A stretch of DNA of 64,000 nucleotides, taken from Diphasiastrum complanatum. Lineage: Eukaryota > Streptophyta > Lycopodiopsida > Lycopodiales > Lycopodiaceae. The notes under the pieces are model-generated. The model saw only the letters and a list, made by a program, of their open reading frames with translations, did not search any database and was not told the origin of the DNA. The DNA lies in NCBI GenBank assembly GCA_029204225.1, contig CM055105.1, positions 12,762,654 through 12,826,653 on the forward strand, read 5' to 3'. Of this stretch, positions 22,101 to 34,100 are shown one piece after another; position 1 is the first letter of the stretch, and each line of letters opens with the position of its first letter. The translations under genes were made by a program, and so were the position numbers.

Positions 22101-25100
22101 ACTTGGGGATGTAGATTGTGTGGTTGTAGTGTACGGTTGTCTATGCTTGATAAGAACTTTTCTTTATCTCCCTATTATTTAGCACATCTGGATCACTTTT
22201 TTCATTTGCTTTTCTATGATTTTTGTAGGTGTTTTAAATGTTCAAGATTTATCGCTTTGATAACTAGCTTTTACAACCAATATGATGGTAGCTGAACAAC
22301 TTTGTGCAAGTTCACAAACCATGGCATGTTTGCTGAAAATAACGACATGGTAGGGGCTAGGGAAGTAGGGCGCACCTCTCCAATTAGATTGGGTTCACTT
22401 ATCCCATAATGTCTTCCCTAGTCCATTCCTCCCCCTTAACTATAAATGTAGATGAAAGTGGGAGGAGGACACATTAATCTGTGTTTTTAGGCAAAAGGGT
22501 TGGGGAGGGATGCAATTGAGGGTGAGTGACATTCTCATGTATTTTGAAACATAGAAAGACGCTTTGATTCATCTCAAGATAGCGTTGAGAAACTTCACAA
22601 CCTATCTTGTTTTCCAAGATGTCTAATTGTGAATATTCCAAAGAAACGATAAGAGTACCTTGGACACATAACAAACCATCTGGGAGAGGCCAGTACCAAA
22701 AAATCTTACTTTTTTTTAAAGTGTGGTCGTTGGATCAGAGTAAGCCATAGCACACTGGAAAGAAGAGTTTGAAAGTTTTTTTATGATGTCTTTGCATGCC
22801 ACATATGGTAGACGAAGATATGTCTGAGAAAGCAATTTTACACAATTAGCCATCTGAAGGACTTTGTGCATGTTGTTCTTCCAAATTGGGGCATGTTGGA
22901 GAAGGGTGCATTGGAACACAAAAATCCCCGATCTTATGTGATTTGTTGGTGGAGATACTCCCATCTCCATTCCAGCTTCGCATCGGCAAGGTGGAGGCTT
23001 AGCGCTTGCTAGTAAAAGGTTGCAGGTGGTAAGCCTCATGTGTTATCTTGCTTTTTTCCATCCATTATTTATGAGTTTTAGTTGCTAGTTGTATGTCGTA
23101 GGATTGTAAGAATTGTAGCAAGAAGATTCTCTTCCTCTCCATGCTAGATGTTCTTGCATGTGGATGTGGAAAATGATGATCCAACAGACCTAGTTTTTTG
23201 GGTTGCCGAATGTACTGTGCCACCACAACCTTCTGCTTTTATATTTCTATCCATCCTTGTTGTCTATTAGCAATGCATGCCGATCTTGTGATGTAGGCAG
23301 AGCATATGTTGATGCTTGATTCCATGATTTTACTCATGCGGTTTAAATGGACACAACTTGAGATCTAATGGCCACAGGTGCTCAGTTCACAAATGTGATG
23401 TGTTAGGGAGTTAGAGTCATAAGCTTGGCAACAGAGGGGATTCCTTTTCATGGGATGCGCCATGTTAGGAATCGACTCATTGGGAAACAATAAACTTCCT
23501 AGTTCAAGAATGTACTGTTTTTAAAAGTTAGTCATAAGCTTGGCAACAGCCAGATCTTGTAATGGGAACGGCTCCATGGATGGTGGAACTGTATCTCGCT
23601 TGTCGACTATCTTGATTGCTATTGCATGTTAGTGTCCTCACCTTCTTTTTGCATGATGTAACTTGGGGGGCGATGCATGCAGTCATGAATGTGCCTTGCA
23701 TGCATCTACGATTGGGTCGTAAATGGAACCATTATGATTCTTCGTGTTAATTGTATTTATTTTTGTAGAAAGCTTTTTTGGAATTTATGACCTATGACAG
23801 ATTGGTACACTCAAGACTCAGATTCTACAAAATATGGATGCTACGGGCACATCTAGTATGAATCACAAAAATTAGATGGAGATTCACCGAAGGTGTGGAA
23901 AGCTTAAGTAGAGTTTGGACTAAAATACAATAGATTCAGCATCTCACAAGAAAAGATTAGCAATATTGCATTGACAGTTATGAAGCCAGTTTTAGTGAAC
24001 CAAGCCAAAGGAAAGAAGGAAAAACTACCTATATTTATATAGTTTAGCTACCTTGGTATATCTAGGCAGTACCTGTAAGGAACATTGATGCAGTTGAAAG
24101 TCGGTTGCATTATGTGGAAGAGGGCCTTTCAAATGTGCTATATTACAGAGGATCAAGCAAAAAATTGTCAAGAGTACATATTGTTTACAAGAGTGGGCAC
24201 AACGGTGGTGGATGAAATTGAAAAAAAATAACAATGGTGATGGAGGCATTCATAAAAAGGTTTCAACGAAACTCGGTGCCTACAAACAAAGAGGATAGAA
24301 CAAGGTAATGGTGGACAATCTGAAGCAAAGCTCTTGTTAAACACAAAAATATGCACATAAGTACGAATAGGCATACCTACCATGGTTCTTACATTATTGC
24401 AAAGTGTTCCACTTGTGGAGGGCCTCATATCTTTTTGTGAGGAAGGAGCAAACACAACGTACAAATACAATATCAACATTGGGCTACAAGAGTATCAAGT
24501 TCCTGACAATTCTTTTGACTTTTATGCAAGGACGGTTGTGTGATAGAGATGTATGGATCCTTTTGACACTTGTTCTTCACATAATAATGTAGACTCAACT
24601 TTGGTCAAGAAGGTAAATGTGAGCAACCAAACATCCCAATACTAGTATGCATTTGAGATGGTTGATAGAAAGGGCACAAATTTGTGGAATAGAAGGGTTT
24701 TGTGTATTCTTTCAACTATTCCTAGTCAGAAGCAAATTTTTTGAGATTACTCATTAAGTGCAGATTAGTGTTGTCCTAGGCACTTGTTGGAACATGATGT
24801 GAAGGCCCCACAAGTTTCAATATGACAGTAGGCTTCGTTCCATACCCGGTGAGCCTGAACCACTAGTTTTGCTATGCAATTGCCTCAAATCCATTGTCAG
24901 TACATGTATCTTTGTTATTTGCTTGATATGTCTACTAGTGCTAGCCATAGTAGCACGTGGCATATGCAAACTACTACTACAATTAATTTGGATCAAAAGA
25001 TTAGGAGAGAGTTTGCATAGGTGTCTATTGATTATTTATCGTTTGTTTTACCTCCTAATAGGCATGTGGAACATAGGATTGAGTTGATTATCAAATTTAG

Positions 25101-28100
25101 TTTAGTCTTGCTAAAAGACCACCCTACAAAATGGATTTGGAAGAAGAAGAGACGGTTTGAAAGATTACAGAGGATTAGTTAGCCACAAGATAAGGCCTAA
25201 CTATTTTTCTTTTGCGTCACAAATCATTTTTGTCAAGAAGAAGGATGGGTCTTGGTGTATGTGTTTGGACTATCGAGGCTTGAGCAAAATCCTATTTCGG
25301 TATCTTGTGCCACATATAGATGACTTATTAGATGCTTTATATGGTTCTATTGTGTTTCGTAAGATAGACCTGAAGAGTGGGTACCATCAGGTTAGAATTT
25401 ATAAAGAGCATATTCACAAGACTGCCTTAAAAACTCAGGGTTCTATTGATTTCTAGTGATGCCTTTTGGACCAAAACCCCAAGCTATCACTTAGGCATAA
25501 CTAACTCAAAGATCCCTTCGAGTAGCCTATATGTACCACTAAATCACGTTGTCTTTTTAATTTGCAGTGCAGTTCCGAGTATACGTGACAAAGAAATATT
25601 ATAAGCTCATAAGGAAAATTTGACTAAAGTACGTGTTAGGATAGTCAAATAGAAAATTCCTAAAGTGATAGAAAAAGAAAAAACATGTTTGCTCTCAGTG
25701 TAACTGAAATGCACACAAAGCCCTTATACAAGAGACCTTCAAACAAGTCAACCAAATTGCAACTATAGTCTCATCTAACCATTACTCGAGCCTTTCAAAG
25801 ATCAAACAATAACAAATAAACAAAGAAAAAACGTAACTTTAAATGCATCTAAGGTATTACTTGAAATATGATAGACTAAAATCGAAACGGTTGTTTTGTC
25901 ATATCAATGTCACCAAGCTGAACTATCCTTCTTCAAGCTAGCAAGCTAGAGGTGTGATGACAAACTATGTAAACTATGCTTCCTCGTAAAATCGATCCAA
26001 ATTGCACAGTTGATGACATCTATGGCAAAAAGAAAAAGGGTTGAGAGAGACAAAGAGGGACTTCACAAGAGTTGATAAATTGTGATACCTGCTTGATATT
26101 GGCAAGTTCAGCATCATTTTCAAGGAAAAAGGACAAATACTTCACAGGAACATCAACCTGATACAATAAGCATGCTTTTATTGAGCTTGATAACCAATCA
26201 AGAATCAAATATGTCCTATTAATCATTCACTTGAAAATCTAGAATGAAATGGACTAGGAAGGTATACATCTAATCTCCACTAAGGTGGTAATTGGCACAA
26301 TTGACAAATAGTAACTAACACAAACCTCAAAATGCTACTTGGCAATGCTTCCTTTCTTGTTTCTTGCAAGCTCAAGCTCCATGAAGTGCTCAATTCTTTC
26401 TATTGATTTTTCTAATGGATACCATTCTTTTCTTTAGAATTGTTGGATTGAATTTTATTTTCTCAATAGCTAACCACCTTTCTAAGCTGTAGAGAGAGAA
26501 AGAACGATGCCCATGGAAAATAAACTGTAAAGCTACAGCCTGCTATAGTGCATCAACAAAAGTAATTATCTTGAACGCCAAACTATCTTGCTAAATTATT
26601 GAAGCTATAATATACATGTAGTTTTGAGTTGAAGATCTTTCCATTTGTAACAGCATAGCCAAACTTCAGAAATTTATCTAGATTAAAAGTACCACTATCA
26701 TGATTTTACACAAAGAAGTAGCCTAATTTCCATCTTATAAACTTCCTACTATCGATGGCTAGTATGAAAAGCTTGTAGTCTTAGATAACTGCTACTGAAC
26801 TATATTTTAATGATTTACCTTTTGAGTTTACTGATAGCCTTGATAAAATCAATATCACATGAACATGAATTTTTAAAAACATGAAAACAAGAAATTTATC
26901 AAAATGCCTTTTTCTGTTAGGAAGAGCAGATCATAGCTTAAGCTCTAAATCAAAAAGAATATGATAGAGAGCAAAAGATTAAACTTTTACAGAAATATCC
27001 CAAAAATATACAATATCCTTATGTCAATTTATTTATGAGACCTTTTGACATCTTAACAACATTTCAAGGTTTCAAGGTCGGGAACGTACCATATGTTCGG
27101 TACAATATGTTCCCAAACGTACTGCTCAAAAAGTCTTAAAAAAATTAATAAATACTACTCAAAAATACATTTAGTCAACTTGCTCTGCCTTTTCTCATAA
27201 GCAAGAGCACACATCTTTTCTTCTGCTGCTTATCATTTTCTTGCGCAAAAGGGAGTGAAAACCAATGTTTGATGCAACGACGAGGTATCTTTCTTATTGA
27301 TCTTGTGAAAACGAGTCCCAATTGTAGAATCACTTTAGCTGAACAAAAGTCAGTGATTGAAAAGTGAATTTTAGATTCTAGAAGCAACAGCGAGCGCAAT
27401 CACTGAGATCACTTTAGACAATCATTAGTTTCTACATCAAGGAAAAGATCAGCCACCATTTTTGTTTCACCAAAACATTTAACATTCCACCTGTAAGAGA
27501 ATTTTCAGGATATAAGAATCATACGGTTGGGCATTGTTTAGCAGGAGGTCTGGTGGGACGTGTAACTCTCATGGTCGCCTGAGGCTGGGTGGTGTGTCGT
27601 CTCTGCGTCCAATGTTTGAGGGTACCTTTCGAATCGCCTTTTTCAAACCGTGTTTGAATAGAGAACAAACTCCAATTCCTCTCACATCAACCGTTGTGCA
27701 ATCCTGTGAGAGAATGCGTATGGCGAGCTTCTGCAATCGAGGACAATCACCCCCATACTTGTCCCACCATGAAACAGGGTACAATGTCCTTCTCTAAGCC
27801 GCGCTCCTGGACACCCAAACTCAAGAGCCTCATGCCTGCACAGTGTACAAGTTATGACAATGCACATTGAAGATCATTCATGAGTGAGTGCCAGTGTGAC
27901 AATGTGGCCACTCACTCCATTTTCATTTTCAAGAAAGACAAAGGACTTGAAAAAATAACAAATGTTAGAGAATTGTCATGACTTATACCTGAAGACATTG
28001 AGTCATCCCTTAGTGAATCCTGCATGACAGGATCAAGATAGACCCTCTCAATGTATGTGCGCATCCCTGTCGGAGCTCTGCATCATGGAACTGATCTTCA

Positions 28101-31100
28101 TTCCTCCATAGAGGATGAAGAATACAAGCCATAGCGTGTAGAGGCTGATGGAACCACTCCCACCTGGCTTGCCAGTTTTCTCGTATTTCTTCAACAAACC
28201 TCTCTGCACTGAAGGCAGTGCAAGTGCGAATCTGCTCTCCCAGCCTGTCCATGAACTCATAGAGCCCAAGGCCCAAAGTTGCGCCCTCTCTATCCGTAAG
28301 GTGCAGGACAGTGTAAAGAGGCTGCAACGCTATGATAATGGCCCGTGCATCATCCCAAAAAGGAGATGCTAGCACAATCCTCTCAAATCGCTGAGCCTTA
28401 GGCTCTCGTGAGTGCCTCCACCAACGCGAAGGCTATAAGACCACCATCTATCTCAAGCCATCATGCACCTTCACGAGGCGCTCCAGAACAATGAAAATAA
28501 AGCCAAACCTGCAACGAATCATGATTGCAAATTGTATTAGCTTCAAAAAAGCAATTATCGGATAACAAGGTCTTAGGTTGAAACTCGAAGGTAGTTAGTA
28601 GTTGCTAGGCCTCAAAATGTCGAGGCTAGAATACTCCCTGAACATGCTCAGGACCCTCGGTCTCTTGGTGACAAACCTCACCAAGAACCGGCCTATGTCT
28701 AGTACCTCTGCAATCCATGGCAACTTTGCTATATCCTCAAACAAGAGGTCTAAGCAATGTGCAGCACAAGGTGACCAAAAGATCCAAGGGGACTTTTCAT
28801 TTACGAGCTTCCCCATGGCAACACAATTTGCCGCATTGTCGGTGACGACCTGCAAAGCACAACAATCATCAATGCAACATCCGACATCAATCTTCTCTGA
28901 AGTCCATGATCCAAGAAGCAACATTGAACAAGTAGTGTAAGTAAAAAGTTTTCACTCATTTTTATTTCTCACTACTCAACTGAAAGTCAAGAATCAATAC
29001 CTGCACAACATTCTCTTTGCCGACCTCCACAATGGCCGCATCAATAAATCCAAACAATGTCTGGGCATCCAAGCTTAAGCCCGAGGTGTTGATGGATCTC
29101 AAGAACGTCGTGCCCAAGCAAAAAGAAAACAATATATTTACAATATGGCGCTTCCTGGTATCAGTCCAACCATCTGATATGATGGAGCACCCATACCTAG
29201 TTCAAAAGATCCCATTGCCCACAAAATTCAGATTTCAGATGGCAATTGTCAATTGCATTAAAATTTAACAATTTATGTAATTGGTCAATAAATATAACTA
29301 TTTCAATCATTCTTAATTTTTAAAACATAAAATTTAAGAGATAGAACTTAGAAGTTAGAACTTGGCACTCGCCACTTCAAACTTGGAATTTCAAGTTAGA
29401 ACATAAATGACAATATATATTAGTAATTACTAATTACTAATTACATTAAGGTAGGGTTTAGGAATCAAGATTTACATGGCCCATGATCTCATGATAGGCT
29501 CTAGCTCCCTATCCACAGAGTCTCGCTCGGCAACCAACTGAGTCATCCTCAACTGCTGCATGGATGGTCCCTCCCACTCTGAACCAATCCTAGATACATG
29601 TCTCATCATCTCCCTCCATGCAGGGGTCGCGGCCAAGTGAAAGGGGAGGTTGCACATGTAGAAACACCTCCTAACAAATACATTGGCTATCTTTTTGTTA
29701 TTTTGCTGGAAGGATGCCACATCATAGTTCCTTGTGGTACCGCCATTATGGTACCGCAGTTATGGTGCCGCCCAAAACTCCGCGGTACCATGGCGGCACC
29801 ATTTTTTAATATTTTTGTTTTTTTTTTAATTTAGTGGGCAATATGGGTATCAGCTTGAAGCTCTTGACGAGAGCAGTGCATTTATGCAGGTTGCCGGTGC
29901 TTTCAGCTACAAAATGTGTTAGACAACTAAATAATGCACCTCTCAGTTTAGTAGTCAGTAGTTAACCGTGAGCTCAGATTTGTGAGACCCCCGTTATGAG
30001 GAGAAGCTATTACTGAGCACGGTTGTTAGTATAGGGTCTACTGTGAGACCATGATGGTTATGAGATGGCTAGATTATAGTTTCTAGATAGTATCAAGTCT
30101 TGGGGGGTTCGGGGGGCGGTAGACCCCCGAGAAACAGGGGGTCCGGGAGGCGATAGCCTTCTGGCGGAGGGTTTGGGGGGCAGAGCCCCCCAACGGCGGG
30201 GTCCGGGGGCCCCGACGGTACGACCTCTTCATGATTTGGCCTTCCGACTCCCTGAGCGAAAACACACTTTTTGGTGTTTTGCATCCCCTTGGTCCTTTGG
30301 CTGTTCGCTCTCGTCAGAACCGGAAACCTGCATAAATGCACTGCTCTCGCCAACAGCTTCAAGATGATACCCATATTGCCCACAAACCCTCATGTCCAAA
30401 CTTTATACATGCAAAAGAAAGAAAAACTATACAGGTTGCCTACTCATCGTCGCTTACTAATAAGTCTTCCAAAATCTCCTCATCCTTGTCCTTATCTTGA
30501 CGTTGTTGTAAAACATGGAGCTTCGTGTCTGTCCGGCGAGGACAATCATTGACAAGATGCTTGCCAAGACAGAAAAAGTCTTTCTTGGCCTTGTCCTTTT
30601 GTTCTGGACTGAGAGGAGACTTGTTGTAAGCCTGATGAGCCAAAGGAGATGCCTCTATGCACTTCAAAGTCTGTTGCATCTGGATAGGATCCTTCTGCGA
30701 AAAGCCTTTCTAACCAGCTTGGCCAGACTTTCGCAAACCCTTCCTCTGAGGCCAGCTTGGCGCTCCAGATTCAGCCTTGGTGCGCACATTACCTTCAAAG
30801 TTGAGAGCTGCCTCTTCTAAGGTCGTGCACCCTTCATTAAGCACTGAAGGCCTCAACTCTTCGCGAAGGCCAAAAATAAACTTGTGGACTATGATCCACT
30901 CAAGAATCTCTTCTGGAATCCTGATAAGCGTCTCACGATACTTATCAACATATTCCTGCACCATGTACTGCCTTTGACGATGCAAAAACCAAGCATCCGT
31001 CGCACACACATGCTCATGTGGAGGAATGAACTGAGCTCTAAAAGCTCGCTTGAAATCAATCCAAGTGGATGGAGCCTGATTAAACTTCAACAACTTGCGC

Positions 31101-34100
31101 CACCACCTGTCAGCAAAATCAGTGAGATAGTAAGCAGCTTTGCGGACCCGCCAACCCTCCTCAATTGAGGCCCGCTTCAAATCAAAATAATCGTCCCACT
31201 GATGCAACCACTAGTTTACAACATCGGTTGTTCTCTAGGAAGTATTTCCTGCGAAATGAGTAAGCTTAAAATCTTTGTCTTCTGGGTAGAGTGGAGGTAA
31301 CACAGGACGAACTGCAGAAGACGGAAATGGATAAGGATAAGGCGGAGTATGCTGCGAGGAAGACGCAAAACCACCAACTATAGAGGAGAGCATCTCTCAC
31401 ATCTCTGCGATGGTCTTCTCCATACTATCCATGCAAGCTTGCACAGAAGAGGAAACATCAGCAGACTATAGGCGGGTTACGGCCAGACTAAGCACAGGGC
31501 TGGGTGGTGGTGATGGAAGAGCAACGGGTGGACTGAGCAGAATATCAACTCTATCATCTTCCATTATGAAACAAAAAACAGAGATAGCACGGAATCAAGC
31601 TAGAAATTGCACTTATTGAAACACAGTCAGGAAAAAGGAAATGTTCAGCCTATTGACAATTTAGAACTGAAAGAGACAAAAGGCAACTAGAAAGTAATAA
31701 AACTCTGGGGAAAACACAAAGCCAAGGACAGGTAATATTTCCCTTGCGTCCTATGCTGGTACAAAAGTCGGTAAAGAACTTTTTTTGGGCACCAAATCGG
31801 CTTGAATGTCGAAAAAAAAAGGAAAAAAGCGGGCTGTTTGACGTCAAATTTCTTCCAAACGGCAAAAGCTTTTCACGAACGGTCAATTGGCAGTAGGTCG
31901 CCCTCCTACTAGGCCCAATCTGAAACCTTTACAGCAGAAACCGGAGATAAATTGGAGAAGTTATGTTCAATCCGAAAATCTGACCTGTTTTTTGCTTGGA
32001 AACCGACTTTTTGATGAAACAGAGGCAAATCTGCTCCAAAACCGGCGTATGATGGCTCTATAGGATCGCTATGGATACTAGGATCATGCTCCTAAAATCT
32101 GATTCCGGAAAGTTATGAGCGAAAATCCTTCTGAAAAAATGTGCTAGAGCCGTAGGAACAAAGTATGCCCAATTTTCTCTGGTAGAAATCATTGAAACAA
32201 CTCTGAAAAGATGTATAGATCAGCGCTAGAGGGCCTACCTTTCTTCTCCAATCTGTTTCCCACGTTTTCTCCCTCAAAAATCCTTCAAAAACAAGCAAAA
32301 TCTGACAATTTCTACACTCTCTCTCTAGAACGACGTTTTCTCTCTCTAGAACGAGGCTCTGATACCAACTGTCACAAGCTAGTCTCTCCAAGCTCGTAAT
32401 CCTAGAAGCCGGTGTGTAAAATGAACCTCCCAACCATAGGCACCCCCTCCTTGAGTCCTACTTGCTATTCCCGTCAACTGGCACATGGCATCCAGCTGTG
32501 GGTGATCAGTCCACTTGGCATGCCTAGCCCCAATGACCTGTGAATACTGAGTGACTCATAGGGTACCACCCCCGTGCCCCGCCAAAGACCTGTGACCCTC
32601 TTGGTCACCCCGACTACTTGCCGGCTAGCATCTCGTCACTGACGGCTAGGGTCCCGACGGTCAAGACACACCGCATCTCTAACAACTTGTCAGGCGGCCA
32701 CACCGGGTCACTGCTCGTGACGCACCGGTCCCAACTTGGGACAGATGTCCTCCTCGGTCACCGGCCCTTGCCAATACTTGGCCTCAGGCCCTTTGGCAAC
32801 CGGCCGTGGCGAGGTCATGATAGAGTCGTAACTGGACTCTAACAATATTGTCACAAGCCAGTCTCTCCAAGCTCGTGAATCCTAGAAGCCGGTGTGTAGA
32901 ATGAACCCCCCAACCATAGGCACCCCCCCTCTTTGAGTCCTTCTACCTGCTATTCCCGTCACTGGCACATGGCATCCACCTGTGGGTGATCAGTCCACTT
33001 GGCATGCATGGCCCCTGTGACCTGTGAATACTGAGTGACTCATAGGGTACCACCCTCGTGCCCCGCCAAAGACCTGTGACCCTCTTGGTCACCCCGACTA
33101 CTTGCCGGCTAGCATCTCGTCACTGACGGCTAGGGTCCCGACTGTCAAGACACACCGCATCTCTGACAACTTGTCAGGCGGCCACACCGGGTCACTGCTC
33201 GTGACGCACCGGTCCCAACTTGGGACAGATGTCCTCCTCGGTCACTGGTCATGATAGAGTCGTAACTGGACTCTAACAATCCTTCCCTCCTCTGGCAAGT
33301 CATCGGTCCTCGATGACAAACTCTGGGTAAGACTTCTGCAACGCCTGTCGCGTCTCCCAGGTAGCATCTGACAACGGATGCCCTTACTCTTGAAGGAGAC
33401 GATTCCACAATCATCGCTCCCTTCGATCTAGGATTCTGTCTGGCCCATAACCTGTGGTGTCTTTCTCCTCAAGAGACACTAGACCTTCCACCAGGCTATC
33501 GCCATCGTGCAAACATATCTTCAGTTTGCTAACATGGAATACTGGATGCACCTTGCATCCTACAGGTAGTTGTAGCTTATAAGCTACTTGGCTCACCTTC
33601 TTAATAATCAACCATGGTCCACAATACCTAGGAGATAACTTGGCGCACTTTCCTGTGCGTAGCACCTTCGACTTCGAAGGGACTAGTAAATACACCCAAT
33701 CTCCATTCTCAAATTCCCGATAGGTACGGTTCTCACGAGCATAACTCTCTGCCCTAGCTATAGCTTTGGACAAGTTATCTCGTGCCAACTCTAGCTTCTG
33801 CTGCATCTCAGCCAAAAACTCTACAGCACTAGGTACCCTATGTGGAATTCCTATGATTGCAGGACTCAGTGGCCTGAAACCATAATTGAGCTCAAATGGA
33901 CTCAATCCAGTAAACGCATGTCTCTTATCATTGTACGCGAACTCCAATAGCGGTAAATGCTTTACCCAGTCTGTTTGCGTACTACTCACATATGCCCTAA
34001 GCATATCTTCCAAGATCTGATTCACTCGCTCTGTCTGACCATCCGTTTGAGGATGCTCAGAGCTACTCATCCGCAACTGTGTTCCCAGCTTGGCGAACAC

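Larger units (their letters stand above)
30386..32844 (-). mobile_element. Element C1: 5' portion of a Ty3/gypsy chromovirus
   Basis: On the minus strand: LTR 32844-32370, primer site, ~0.8-kb leader, gag. It ends at 30386 against element J, so pol and the 3' LTR are missing. It is closely similar to C2 in gag and leader. Its LTR is separated from the C2 3' LTR by only four bases (atat). Confidence 0.85.

Noticed and set aside
26335-26415. Coding-like minus-strand run [21 protein letters not shown] near the 26.1-kb TrpRS exon
   Set aside because: It does not match TrpRS, and the flanking exons already join in phase without it.
27080-27114. Imperfect palindrome gggaacgtacc…tatgttccc
   Set aside because: Considered as a hAT terminus, but no partner end with a matching repeat or 8-bp duplication was found.
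29017-29268. 83-codon plus-strand frame
   Set aside because: It is antisense to the DUF659 block of the hAT transposase.
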